DNA from: an uncultured Bacteroidales bacterium
Lineage (GTDB): Bacteria; Bacteroidota; Bacteroidia; Bacteroidales; UBA932
Direction: 5' to 3'
NCBI GenBank assembly: GCA_900319405.1
Contig: ONOH01000016.1
Span: 1 to 42,740, forward strand
Length of the DNA stretch: 42,740 nt
In this document: positions 1-8,791 of the stretch, piece by piece
Layout of the letters: each line of letters opens with the position of its first letter
Numbering within the stretch: the first letter of the stretch is position 1
The notes under the pieces: model-generated
Told to the model about the DNA's origin: nothing
The model's database searches: none
The model's input: only the letters and a program-made list of their open reading frames with translations
Program-made: the position numbers and the translations under genes

Positions 1-1266
1 ACCTTCGAATTCATCAAGAAGGACGACCAGGACTTCAAGTGCAACGGCTGGGTAAAAGACCCCCAGCCCGACGACCTTGCCGCCATCATCTATACCTCCG
101 GCACAACCGGAAACGCCAAGGGCGTGATGCTGAGCCACCGCAACCTCTGCGCCAATCTGGCATCGGCCTTCAAAGCCAAACCGGCGTTCAAGAACGACCG
201 TTTCCTGAGCATCCTTCCGGCGGCCCACGCCTATGAGATGGGGGTTTCCACCCTGTACTCTTTTTATGTCGGCGCCACCTGCTATACCCTCCAGAAGCCA
301 CCCACCCCCACCATCCTGATGGCGGCGATGAAAACGGTGAAACCCACCATCGTCTGCGCCGTTCCCCTGATTATCGAAAAGGTGGTCAAGAACAGCGTAT
401 GGCCCACCATCCAGAAGAGCCGCGTCCTCTCCTGGGCCGACAAGAACATCCCCGGCATCCTGCACTGGTTCATCGGCCGCAGGATGGTGAGCTCCTTCGG
501 CGGAAAGCTCACCTTCTTCGGCATCGGCGGCGCCAAGCTGGACCCGGCGGTGGAGCAATTCCTCATCGACTGCAAGTTCCCCTACGCTGTGGGCTACGGG
601 CTCACGGAGACGTCCCCGCTGGTGTGCAACGTAATGGTGAACAAGAAGAAGCATATCGGTTCCATCGGCCCGGCCTCCTACAGGGTCGATATCCGCCTGG
701 ACAACGTGAATCCCGCCAACGGCGAAGGAGAGATTGTGGTACGCGGTGACAATGTGATGCTGGGATACTACAAGGATCCTGAACGCACGCTGCAGGTGCT
801 GGACGACGAAGGCTGGTTCCACACCAACGACATCGCCACTGTGGACGAGAACGGCATCTACTACATCAAAGGAAGACTGAACAACACCATTCTGGGTCCT
901 TCCGGAGAAAACATCTATCCGGAGGAGATTGAACAGGTAATCAACAACATCGAAGGCGTGGAAGAGTCGCTGGTGATGGAGCGGGACGGCAAGTTGGTGG
1001 CCCTGGTAAAGTTTCACGACAACGCACTGGACTGGAATCAGGCCAGCGAGGACAAGTGGTTCGAAGAGCTGGAAGCCCGCAAGAAAACCATCCTGGAATG
1101 GGTGAACAAGACGGTAGGCAAGAACTCCAAGATCGGAGAGGTGGATGCGATGAAAGAGCCCTTTGAGAAAACGGCCACCCAGAAGATCCGGCGCTTCAAG
1201 TACAAGGACTCCCACGGAGACGAGCCGGAGAAGCCTTCCTCAGAAGATAAGGCCAAAGATGAATAA
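1..1266 (+). CDS. Long-chain fatty acid-CoA ligase (AMP-forming), 5' truncated by window edge
   Basis: This is the C-terminal 421 residues of an adenylate-forming acyl-CoA synthetase, which activates a fatty acid with ATP to an acyl-AMP and then to acyl-CoA. The frame is open from base 1, so the start lies outside the window; the first internal ATG (124) falls after the P-loop and is not the start. Visible signatures, in order, are the AMP-binding loop TSGTTGNAKGV, the A5 motif GYGLTETSP, the WFHTND aspartate, the hinge region KGRLNNTILGPSGENIYPEEIE, and the C-terminal lysine region FEKTATQKIRRFKY. A charged tail (about 15 residues, DEPEKPSSEDKAKDE) follows. The gene overlaps the next start codon by 8 bases, so the two are probably cotranscribed. 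The exact acyl substrate cannot be read from sequence; fatty acid is inferred from family resemblance. Confidence 0.93.
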   Translation, partial: TFEFIKKDDQDFKCNGWVKDPQPDDLAAIIYTSGTTGNAKGVMLSHRNLCANLASAFKAKPAFKNDRFLSILPAAHAYEMGVSTLYSFYVGATCYTLQKPPTPTILMAAMKTVKPTIVCAVPLIIEKVVKNSVWPTIQKSRVLSWADKNIPGILHWFIGRRMVSSFGGKLTFFGIGGAKLDPAVEQFLIDCKFPYAVGYGLTETSPLVCNVMVNKKKHIGSIGPASYRVDIRLDNVNPANGEGEIVVRGDNVMLGYYKDPERTLQVLDDEGWFHTNDIATVDENGIYYIKGRLNNTILGPSGENIYPEEIEQVINNIEGVEESLVMERDGKLVALVKFHDNALDWNQASEDKWFEELEARKKTILEWVNKTVGKNSKIGEVDAMKEPFEKTATQKIRRFKYKDSHGDEPEKPSSEDKAKDE

Positions 1267-2767
1267 ACGTTTATGCACAGGGCTGCTGGCACTTGCCGCA
1301 GCCCTTTCTTGCAAGCCTGTCACCTACGACGTCGTTGTGGTGGGGGGCGGGGCCGGCGGAACCACGGCGGCGATTGAGGCTGCACGCAACGGAGCCAGCG
1401 TCCTGGTCATTGAAGAATCACCCTGGCTGGGCGGAATGCTCACCAGTGCCGGAGTCAGCGCCATCGACGGGAATTATCGGCTCCGGGGAGGCCTGTTCGG
1501 AGAATTCACCGACTCCCTGGCAGCCCGTTACGGCGGATACGAAGCCCTGAAGTCGGGCTGGGTGTCCAACATCCTCTTCAATCCCGCCGTGGGAGCGGAA
1601 ATCCTCTTCAATATGGCAGTCAAAGCCGGCGTACACATCCGCAGCGAAAAGCGGGTACAAGAGATATCTCCCCTTCGCCGGGGCGGGTGGAGAATCGATC
1701 TGGCCGACGGAATGCGCTTCAACGCCCGCCTGCTCATCGACGGCACGGAGCTGGGAGACATCGCCGCCCGGGTAGGTGCCGAGGAACTGAAAGACCGCGT
1801 ATCGGCCCAGGACCTGACCTATGTGGCCATCGTCAAGTTTTACGACCACGAAGTGCCCATAGAAAAGCCGGAAGGCTACGATGTCGAAAACTATCGAAAC
1901 TGCTGTGACAATCCCCTGGCCGATAACATCGGGGGCAAGAATCCCTATGGCCAGCAGCTTTGGAGCACGGAAATGATGCTCTCTTACGGGCGCCTGCCGG
2001 ACGGCAAGATCATGCTCAACTGGCCGATGTGCGCCAACGACTACTTCGCCGAATACCTGGACATGGATGCCGGGGAGCGCCGGGAGGTGGTTGAAAAGGC
2101 CAAACAGCACACCCTGGGCTATCTCTATTTCCTCCAGAACGAACTGGGATACAGGAACCTGGGCATCGCCGACGACGTTTTCCCCACCCCGGACGGTCTC
2201 CCCTTCTTCCCCTACTGGAGGGAAGCCCGGCGCATCGCCGGCCGCGACACGATGACCGTGGAGGCGGCAAGGCATCCCTACGATTATGACCTCTATACCC
2301 GCGCCGTGGCCGTCGGGGACTACCCCGTGGACCACCATCACCACCAGAATCCCCGAAGGGAAGAACTGAGCCACCTGTGGTTTGGAAAAATTCCCTCCTT
2401 CAGCGTTCCCCTGGGCGTTCTGATTCCCGTGAAAGTACCGGACTTCCTGGTGGCCGACAAAGCCATCTCCACCTCCTGGGAAATGAACGGGAGTACGCGC
2501 CTGCAGCCCGTAGTGATGGGACTGGGACAGGCCGCCGGCGCCCTTGCGGCCCTCGCCGCCAGAAGCGGACACCAGCCCTCCGTAGTATCCGCCTCCGAGG
2601 TGCAGGCCATCCTTCTGGACCACGGCTGCTACCTCCTCCCCTTCCTGGACCTGGAACCCTCGGATCCGGGCTTTCGCGAGCTGCAGGAAAAAGGCGTCCG
2701 GGGAGAAGTGAAAGGGATAGGCCGCAGCGTGGGCTGGTCCAACGAAACCTGGGTCAACCTGCCTTGA
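1259..2767 (+). CDS. FAD-dependent oxidoreductase lipoprotein (PF12831-like)
   Basis: The 502-residue product begins with a lipoprotein signal (hydrophobic 9-17, lipobox ALSC, C18) and then directly the Rossmann FAD site VVVGGGAGGTTAAIEAA with the acidic ribose-binding end VLVIEE. The C-terminal FAD-contacting segment (STSWEMNGSTRLQPVVMGLG) is also present, followed by an alanine-rich helix. A run of four histidines (DYPVDHHHHQ) lies around residue 390. The start at 1259 was chosen because it gives the lipobox; it overlaps the ligase stop by 8 bases, and longer frames upstream only read through ligase sequence. This family is often found near carbohydrate loci of Bacteroidota, but its substrate is not known to me. 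Its 3' end overlaps the convergent metallophosphoesterase by 14 bases. Membrane-anchored, probably periplasmic or cell-surface; FAD loading before or after export is unresolved, since no twin-arginine motif is seen. Confidence 0.85.
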   Translation: MNKRLCTGLLALAAALSCKPVTYDVVVVGGGAGGTTAAIEAARNGASVLVIEESPWLGGMLTSAGVSAIDGNYRLRGGLFGEFTDSLAARYGGYEALKSGWVSNILFNPAVGAEILFNMAVKAGVHIRSEKRVQEISPLRRGGWRIDLADGMRFNARLLIDGTELGDIAARVGAEELKDRVSAQDLTYVAIVKFYDHEVPIEKPEGYDVENYRNCCDNPLADNIGGKNPYGQQLWSTEMMLSYGRLPDGKIMLNWPMCANDYFAEYLDMDAGERREVVEKAKQHTLGYLYFLQNELGYRNLGIADDVFPTPDGLPFFPYWREARRIAGRDTMTVEAARHPYDYDLYTRAVAVGDYPVDHHHHQNPRREELSHLWFGKIPSFSVPLGVLIPVKVPDFLVADKAISTSWEMNGSTRLQPVVMGLGQAAGALAALAARSGHQPSVVSASEVQAILLDHGCYLLPFLDLEPSDPGFRELQEKGVRGEVKGIGRSVGWSNETWVNLP

Positions 2768-3824
2768 CGATGCTGTTGGCGTGCAGATAGAGCGGCTGCT
2801 GGATTTCTCCTCCTTGCAGACGTACACAGGTTTCAAAGCCGGGAACGCCCTCCTTGAACGTAAACAGACGGCAGCCGGAGACCTTGTCTTCGCTCACGCC
2901 GCTTCGGCCCAGATGGTTATAGACCGTGTCACAGCCGCTGAAACGGCCGTAGATATAGAAGATCTGGCCGTAGTTGAGCACGTAGTCGCAGTCGTGGTCG
3001 TGGCCCGTAACAATGGCCTCCACGTCCTGCCGTTCCCGGAACTGGGCGCACAGGCCGCTGTTCAGGCGGGAAGGGCAAGGCGGTTCACAGTTGTTTCCCA
3101 CCAGCGGCGCACCCGCCTCCAGTCCCTCTTCCAATTCCCGCAGCGGGATATGGAAAAAGGCCAGCGAGGGTACGGGAGCACCTCCGTTTTCGGAAGCAAA
3201 CTTCTCACTGTGAGCACGATACCAGCCTATCTGGCTGTGGCGGATGTAATCGTAACAATGAATCTCCTCCTCCCCTTTCAGGATTACGGCATCCATGGAG
3301 TCGAAAAGATAGAAAATGCGCTCGACACCCTGGGAGCCCGAAAGGGTAATCACATCATTGGAACTGCCGTACACGCCTTCCTTGGGAGGAAGGTTCACAC
3401 AGCCGGGCAGGCTGCGAATCATCGAAAACATTTCTTCCCGCGTAGAACCGAACTGTGAGTCGTGGTTCCCCAGGGCCACGGCCCAGGGAATACCGCTTTG
3501 AGCCAGGGGCATCAGGATATCCCGGGCACTGTCCAGATCCGGCTTCCCGAAGAGGATGTCTCCGGTGTGGATCACCAGGTCCGGTTTCACGGTTTCCAGC
3601 GCTTCCGTCACACAGTCCAGTGCCCGCTGCGAGCGGGGATCCCCGGCAATGTAATGGGTATCCGTGAACTGCATCAGGGTAAAGCGGCCGTCCGGGCGGA
3701 AGGAAAGATTCCGGGACACCAGAAGGTCCGGTTTCTTTCCTCCCCTGCCCAGGCCACAGGCCGGTGCAAGCGCCGCCGCACCCGTCAGAAAAGCCGCATC
3801 TTTGAGAAAGGATCTTCTTTTCAC
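2754..3824 (-). CDS. Calcineurin-like metallophosphoesterase, Tat-type lipoprotein
   Basis: The 356-residue protein carries the full set of two-metal phosphoesterase motifs: D55-x-H57 (FTDTHY), GD at 88-89, GNHD at 119-122, H225 (FFHIPL) and GHDHD at 274-278. The family hydrolyses phosphomono- or diesters; the substrate is unknown here. The N-terminus has a twin-arginine motif (RRSFLK) followed by a short hydrophobic stretch and a lipobox ending at C23, so a folded, metal-loaded lipoprotein exported by Tat is likely. The start codon is GTG at 3824, only 3 bases after the stop of the BACON gene and the only start possible since that stop is in frame. It is the last gene of the SusCD operon. 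A phosphatase at the end of such an operon could remove phosphate substituents from the imported compound; this is inference. Confidence 0.88.
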   Translation of the reverse strand: MKRRSFLKDAAFLTGAAALAPACGLGRGGKKPDLLVSRNLSFRPDGRFTLMQFTDTHYIAGDPRSQRALDCVTEALETVKPDLVIHTGDILFGKPDLDSARDILMPLAQSGIPWAVALGNHDSQFGSTREEMFSMIRSLPGCVNLPPKEGVYGSSNDVITLSGSQGVERIFYLFDSMDAVILKGEEEIHCYDYIRHSQIGWYRAHSEKFASENGGAPVPSLAFFHIPLRELEEGLEAGAPLVGNNCEPPCPSRLNSGLCAQFRERQDVEAIVTGHDHDCDYVLNYGQIFYIYGRFSGCDTVYNHLGRSGVSEDKVSGCRLFTFKEGVPGFETCVRLQGGEIQQPLYLHANSIVKAG

Positions 3825-3827
3825 GGC

Positions 3828-5720
3828 CTACAGCTGTAATTCAAACTTGCAATACAGGGAGGCGGACACGTCCACTACATAAGCGACCGGCACCCCTCCT
3901 TCTTCCACAACTTCGATATCGGTATTGTCTCCGTATTGCCAGTTCTCCGGATTGGCATAGAAGGTCTCGGTGAGCGCGAGGACCGGATGGGACGGATCGT
4001 CAATGTTGAACACCCACAGCTTGGGGTCGATTCCCCAGCCGGAGAAGGCGAAGTAACTCATCCCAATGGTAGCCAAATAGCGGTGTCCTTCATAAGTGAA
4101 GACGTCTCCGGTATTGATGGCCGCCTCCCAGGTAAAACCGGTCGTAAAGGCGATCGACCAATCGGCCGATTCTCCCAGCGCTGCGCTGTAGTGGAGGTTG
4201 TAGTCTCCAACATAACCCGCAAAATAGAAGCCTGTGCTGACCGATGTTCCCGCACCAATCGTAACGCAGTGATAGGAATCCCAGCAGTCTCCACCCGAAG
4301 TGGGAGAAGTGGCGAAGGCCGTAGGAGCGTCCGTGGTGGCTCCGCCGCGGATTTCCCAAGTCACGCTGGCAGTACCACCTCCGGCAGCTCCGGAAGTCAT
4401 GCTGAGCAGGCCGTCTCCTTTGGCATTTCCGTTCACCTGGGCATTGTCCAGACCATAACCATAGAAACCGCAGGGGTAAGTCAGGATTGGTTCTCCGAAA
4501 TTGGCGGAAAGGAAATCCTCCGGAGACATCACATATACTTTCAGCGGAATCTGCTGTTCCGGAATCAAGGCCCAGGTTTCCGTACTGATAGGGAAGTTTC
4601 CGCCAGTCGTGACAATCACGTTGCCGGCTTCGTCGTTGGTGACGCCGGAGACATTCTCTACAGGCGAATCCATTACGGAGGCTTCGGTTCCGTCCGCCCT
4701 GTTCATCAGATGGAAGCCGGGCGTAATGGCTCCCGGAGAATAAAGCACGAAATAGTCTCCGGCAACCGCGGTGGTAACACGGGTGCTCTGGGGGAAGATG
4801 CCCCAGTAGAAATCCATCTGCCACAGTTTCACGGCCTGCGCATTTCCCTTCTGCTTGACCAGGATCATCGCGCCGTAATCGCCGTAGTCTTCTTCACCCA
4901 AAAAGCAGCCCATATAGATGTACTCGCTGCGGGCCGCTGCCGGGTTCTCGTCTATGACCACGGTCACCACGTTCCCTTCTTTGCTGACATGGATCCAGTC
5001 GGCGCCGGGGGCGTCGGCCGTAAAGTCCATATTGGTGACGGCGGTGAAGGTGTAGGTCAGACCTTCCTTCGGGGCCGACAGGGTTCCCCACGGTCCCACG
5101 CCCAGTTCGTCCACCAAATCAAAAGCCGGCTCAAAAGCACCCTGAGTCACGGTAATAGTCTGTTCCAGGTCCTGTCCCTTGACCGACAAATGCCCTGTAC
5201 GGGCTTCGCGTCCGGGATTCTGCTGAATCTCCACGGTGAATTTCTCATCGACAAGCGCCTTGCTTGTAACTACGGTCATCCAATCCACGTCGGAGGCAAA
5301 CGACAGTGCAACATTGGTCTTCAACGGGAAGTCATAAGAGCCGCCCGTGTAGGGGACCGTAACGCTGTCCTGATCAATGATGATACCGTCCATCTGGGAC
5401 TGCGTCACCTTGATTATCTTTTCCAGACTTCCGGCCGTCACGCTCACGAATGCTTCCCGGGAAGAATAGTCGGTGTTGGGCAGAAGGGCGAGTTTGACAA
5501 CGGCGTCTCCGCTGCCGCTGGCTTTGGATGCGACCAGCCATTTTTCAGAGACGGCCACTTTCCAGGCAGCGTCAGAAGAAATGGAAAACTGAGCGACCGA
5601 GGCTTTGGATGAAACCTGGATTTCAGTTGCCCCTACATCCAGTTTGGAGGCTTCAGGCTGCACCTTGTTGCAAGCAAGCAAGGCACCGGCAAAAAGCAGA
5701 ATGGCAAAAAGTCGTTTCAT
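3828..5720 (-). CDS. BACON-domain surface lipoprotein with C-terminal domain shared with the DUF5018 neighbour
   Basis: The 630-residue protein has a lipoprotein signal (lipobox LLAC, C17) and three tandem BACON beta-sandwich domains, about residues 25-107, 110-193 and 205-290, each ending in a strand of the form IxVTQ or ILVKQ. The remaining ~335 residues resemble the C-terminal half of the DUF5018 protein encoded at 7102-8787: both contain a DEAGN turn after a repeated-strand segment and a WGI-x-P-x-L segment near the end, suggesting a propeller-like fold. BACON domains in Bacteroidota are thought to bind carbohydrate or mucin or to act as spacers that lift a protein off the outer membrane. 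The gene lies 14 bases after the GHL10-like gene and 3 bases before the phosphoesterase, inside the SusCD operon, so a role as a surface glycan-binding protein is inferred. No enzyme motif was seen. Confidence 0.85.
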   Translation of the reverse strand: MKRLFAILLFAGALLACNKVQPEASKLDVGATEIQVSSKASVAQFSISSDAAWKVAVSEKWLVASKASGSGDAVVKLALLPNTDYSSREAFVSVTAGSLEKIIKVTQSQMDGIIIDQDSVTVPYTGGSYDFPLKTNVALSFASDVDWMTVVTSKALVDEKFTVEIQQNPGREARTGHLSVKGQDLEQTITVTQGAFEPAFDLVDELGVGPWGTLSAPKEGLTYTFTAVTNMDFTADAPGADWIHVSKEGNVVTVVIDENPAAARSEYIYMGCFLGEEDYGDYGAMILVKQKGNAQAVKLWQMDFYWGIFPQSTRVTTAVAGDYFVLYSPGAITPGFHLMNRADGTEASVMDSPVENVSGVTNDEAGNVIVTTGGNFPISTETWALIPEQQIPLKVYVMSPEDFLSANFGEPILTYPCGFYGYGLDNAQVNGNAKGDGLLSMTSGAAGGGTASVTWEIRGGATTDAPTAFATSPTSGGDCWDSYHCVTIGAGTSVSTGFYFAGYVGDYNLHYSAALGESADWSIAFTTGFTWEAAINTGDVFTYEGHRYLATIGMSYFAFSGWGIDPKLWVFNIDDPSHPVLALTETFYANPENWQYGDNTDIEVVEEGGVPVAYVVDVSASLYCKFELQL

Positions 5721-5734
5721 ATCGTGTGTAAGTT

Positions 5735-7105
5735 TTATTTTACGGTGTTCAGATAAGCGTCTATCCCGCTTTTCAGGCTAGACCAGTAATCATACATCTT
5801 GATGTGGCAGAGGTCAAAGATAAAGAGCCCGTCAGAATTGTTGATACAGGTGGAAACGATTTCGGGCATCAAGGCGCCCTGTCCACCTTTTTCAAATCCG
5901 CTTCCATTGCCGATATCCGGACCGGCCGCATAAGGGACAGCACCGGCAAGCCGCTTGCTCCCCAGCTTGCAGAATCCCTCCATCGTCCACTCCCCGGAGC
6001 CGTGGATGCCGGACGTACCGGCATACGCGCCCAGGAAGATATAGTCCAGATGGTCGGCGAAACCGGCAGCCTGGTAGGCGGCATCGGCCCAGCTGTATTC
6101 CAGCTTGCAGTTGTAGTCGGGACTTGCCCAGTTCACGCCGGATTCGTAATACGTGGAATACCAGGCTCCCACATATACGCCGAATCTGATCTTGTCGTTT
6201 ACGCTATGCACTTTCTGTGCCGCCTTCTCCACCAGGTCGTGGATGGTCTTTGCCCGGAAAGTGAGCCACTGGCGCTGGGTGTTGTTAAGAAAAGAGGGAA
6301 GGGAGTTGGCGCCCGGAGAGAAAACATCGTCTGGCCACTTGGAAAGCTTCTGGTTGATGTATTTCTCGAAGGCGCTGCGGCTTGCAGGGGAAAAGTCGCT
6401 CTGAAGGCCGCTGTCATCGTAACGGCAACGGTCCAGGACAATGCCGTCCAGTTCCTTGTAAGCAGCCAGCTCCCCTACCAGGGTGAGCACAAACTCCTGA
6501 ACCGCTGGATGGGCAGGACTCAGGAAACGGGGACCGTAATCCGCCACATCCACGCTGTTGGTAAGTCCGGACGGAAGATTCTGTACCGAACACCAGTCTT
6601 TCTTGGATTCATCGGAATAAACCATCCCTTCCGTTCCCAGACCGTAAGGGCAAAGATAACCGCCCACCAGGGTGTTCATCCCGGCATGTACCTTGAGTCC
6701 GGCCGCGTGCCCCTCTTCGATGAACGCCTGTAGGTAGTCGAAATCGGCCGTCCGAACAGCCCAGCCGTAGGTCCCGCCCTTCCACCGGTCAATCCGCTTG
6801 AGCGCCGGGGCTACCGATGAGGCAAACAGGACGTCTCCGGTAGTGGGACGCACGTCCACGACAATATCCGTAAATCCCGTCTGGGCAATCCGCTGGCAAT
6901 CTTTCCGGATGTTCTCACGGCTGTTTCCATAATCATCAAAATTGGCAGCCGCATCTATCCATACATAGCGGGGCTTGGCCTGCTTTTCGGCCTGGGGCTC
7001 CTTCCCCTCTTCCTCTTTCCATTCCGGATTCCAGGGGTGGTCTTCCCGGGGCTGACAGGACAGCAGAGGAAAGATGAGCAGCAGTATGAGTATCTTATCT
7101 ATCAT
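5735..7105 (-). CDS. Glycoside-hydrolase-like family 10 (GHL10, PF02638-type) lipoprotein
   Basis: The 456-residue lipoprotein (signal 1-16, lipobox LLSC, C17) has the features of the GHL10 TIM-barrel family: YVWIDAAANF near the start, GFTDIVVDVRPTTGDVLF, an early barrel strand GLKVHAGMNTLVGGY, the LDGIVLDRCRYDD strand with acidic residues, and IRFGVYVGAWYSTYYESGVNW. The family is predicted to hydrolyse glycosidic bonds but few members have an established substrate. A charged spacer (residues 22-43) separates the lipid anchor from the barrel. The start codon overlaps the DUF5018 stop by 4 bases (ATGA), implying translational coupling. In this operon it is one of only two proteins that look like candidate glycan-cleaving enzymes, the other being the DUF4434 protein across the divergent promoter. 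Substrate unknown. Confidence 0.85.
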   Translation of the reverse strand: MIDKILILLLIFPLLSCQPREDHPWNPEWKEEEGKEPQAEKQAKPRYVWIDAAANFDDYGNSRENIRKDCQRIAQTGFTDIVVDVRPTTGDVLFASSVAPALKRIDRWKGGTYGWAVRTADFDYLQAFIEEGHAAGLKVHAGMNTLVGGYLCPYGLGTEGMVYSDESKKDWCSVQNLPSGLTNSVDVADYGPRFLSPAHPAVQEFVLTLVGELAAYKELDGIVLDRCRYDDSGLQSDFSPASRSAFEKYINQKLSKWPDDVFSPGANSLPSFLNNTQRQWLTFRAKTIHDLVEKAAQKVHSVNDKIRFGVYVGAWYSTYYESGVNWASPDYNCKLEYSWADAAYQAAGFADHLDYIFLGAYAGTSGIHGSGEWTMEGFCKLGSKRLAGAVPYAAGPDIGNGSGFEKGGQGALMPEIVSTCINNSDGLFIFDLCHIKMYDYWSSLKSGIDAYLNTVK

Positions 7106-8787
7106 CGTTTGATGCAGTCTGCGCTGTAGGCGCCGATTACCTGTGAGTTATGGTCGTAATAATAGATGTACAGCATAAAGCCGTCGGCCGAAGGGGCGAT
7201 AAGCACGTCACCGGCCGCTACCGCATAGGATCCGGTCTGGTACCAGGCGATATTGGTATTGGACAGGGCCAGGGACGATGTACTTTCAAAGTCTCCACTA
7301 ACGGCAGCCGGGTTGGTGATGTCGTACAGATACAGCCTGGGGCCGATTCCCCACGCCGGGAAATGACTCACGATGAAGCCGGCCAGGAAGACGGCTTTGT
7401 TGAACTGCTTGGAATCGAAGCAATTGTAATTCCATCCCCAGCTGTTGCCGTTTCCGGTGCTGGCTGTAGCGCCGGCAGAGCCGTCGGCCTTCACCCAGGT
7501 GAGCACGTTGGGATCGTAGCACGCGCCGAACCAGCCGTCGGAAGGATTCAGGGAAGCGGCGCACATACTGCTCACGTTCACGGGAGCGCTGCCCCATACC
7601 AGGCCGGAAGCACTGGCATCCACAAGTTGCTCGGACACCACGGAACCGCCTTCCACCTTGAATACCCAGAACTTGCTGGAGGTCGTTATTCCGTCAATGC
7701 CTTCCAGGGTGGCGACAATCTGGGCCTCGCCCTTGATGTCACCCATCACTTTCACCTTGTAACCCATAGGAAGGTCGGAGGAGTTGGTGAAGGAGAAGAA
7801 TTCCACAGGGGCTTCCTCCACGGAGGAAGATGTCCAGATGGTAAAGGTTTCACCGCCCGCAGCGTGGTTGCACAGCAGGAGGTTTCCAGCCTCGTCGGAA
7901 GTGATGCCGGCTACGACGGCAGTCCCGGTATTGAGATTGCCCGTCTTTACGCCGGTGAGCTTGTTCAGATAGACCGGAGCACCGTCTCCGGTGGAAACGA
8001 CCAGGAAGTTGCCGCTGACAGCCATAGAAATAAAGGCCAGATCCGTATAAGGCGGCAAGCCAGCGTTGGAAACCGGATCGAAGTTGAACAGCTGCTTTAC
8101 GCTGGATCCGTTGAAGCCATAATCAATCTTCTCGGGGACTTCCTTCACCACCTTGTATTCCGTCTTGTCCACACCGTTGGCGGCCGTGACCGTAAAGCTG
8201 ATGCCGTTGTTGTAGTCGTGCGGCAAGGAAGGGTCGGGAGAGATGGTCGCGTGGGCGGAAATGGAAACCACGGCTACGGCAGCCGAAAGGTCATCCGCAC
8301 TCACGAGCGAAATCTTGTGCTGCGCCTCGTCGATGATACCGCTGATGGGAGGATCCACGAGGTCGAAAGTGAGAAGCTGCGCCTTGGAAGAGTGGACCCG
8401 GTCACCCGTAATCACGATTTTTCGGGAGTTGCCGGAGGCGTCCGTATAGGTAAATTCGTTTTCTTCCGTCAGGTCCAGAACGCTCAGACCGGGCTCAATC
8501 TTGCAATTGGGCTGCAGTTCGGCGTTCACACGGGCCTTGATCATATAAATCTCGGTCTCATCGAAAGAGCTTTCGGGGAAATAATAGGGTACCGGTATCA
8601 CGAAACGGGATTGTTCCGGATCTCCGATGTTCAGTTTGGCCATTTCCTGGTTCTCGAAAGGACCGAAGGTGAAATAAGCCGTCAGGGAGGTGATACCCTG
8701 CCGCTCGGCGGTAGGCTTCACATATTCGGGCTGGTGACAGGCTGTTGCTGCCAGGGCCAGGGACAATATGATGAGGAGTCTTTTCAT
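7102..8787 (-). CDS. DUF5018-type SusCD-associated surface lipoprotein
   Basis: The 561-residue protein starts with a lipoprotein signal (lipobox ATAC, C17), followed by Ig-like repeats of the DUF5018 type (about residues 20-220), where strand pairs such as ISLVSADDLSAAVAVVSISA and ISFTVTAANGVDKTEYKVV recur. From about residue 240 it changes to a segment shared with the BACON neighbour (DEAGN turn, WGIGPRL near the C-terminus). The start at 8787 was preferred to an in-frame ATG at 8808 because it begins the signal peptide exactly and lies 4 bases after the SusD stop; the longer form would add seven polar residues and overlap SusD. The position directly after SusD is where surface glycan-binding proteins of these operons usually sit, so ligand binding at the cell surface is the likely role. 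No catalytic motif seen. Confidence 0.85.
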   Translation of the reverse strand: MKRLLIILSLALAATACHQPEYVKPTAERQGITSLTAYFTFGPFENQEMAKLNIGDPEQSRFVIPVPYYFPESSFDETEIYMIKARVNAELQPNCKIEPGLSVLDLTEENEFTYTDASGNSRKIVITGDRVHSSKAQLLTFDLVDPPISGIIDEAQHKISLVSADDLSAAVAVVSISAHATISPDPSLPHDYNNGISFTVTAANGVDKTEYKVVKEVPEKIDYGFNGSSVKQLFNFDPVSNAGLPPYTDLAFISMAVSGNFLVVSTGDGAPVYLNKLTGVKTGNLNTGTAVVAGITSDEAGNLLLCNHAAGGETFTIWTSSSVEEAPVEFFSFTNSSDLPMGYKVKVMGDIKGEAQIVATLEGIDGITTSSKFWVFKVEGGSVVSEQLVDASASGLVWGSAPVNVSSMCAASLNPSDGWFGACYDPNVLTWVKADGSAGATASTGNGNSWGWNYNCFDSKQFNKAVFLAGFIVSHFPAWGIGPRLYLYDITNPAAVSGDFESTSSLALSNTNIAWYQTGSYAVAAGDVLIAPSADGFMLYIYYYDHNSQVIGAYSADCIKR

Positions 8788-8791
8788 AGGT

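Noticed and set aside
2281-2380. Metal-binding site at the four-histidine run of the FAD oxidoreductase
   Set aside because: DHHHHQNP could bind a metal, but no supporting acidic or cysteine pattern is visible and family conservation cannot be judged here.
1418-2836. Minus-strand open frame of 472 codons opposite the FAD oxidoreductase gene
   Set aside because: The plus strand has a complete FAD site and lipobox; the antisense translation is low-complexity Gly/His/Val-rich with no motif.
3936-5612. Long plus-strand open frame (558 codons) opposite the BACON gene
   Set aside because: It is the antisense shadow of a gene with a clear signal peptide and three BACON domains. Its translation has no recognisable motif and the GC-rich third positions make stops rare on the other strand.
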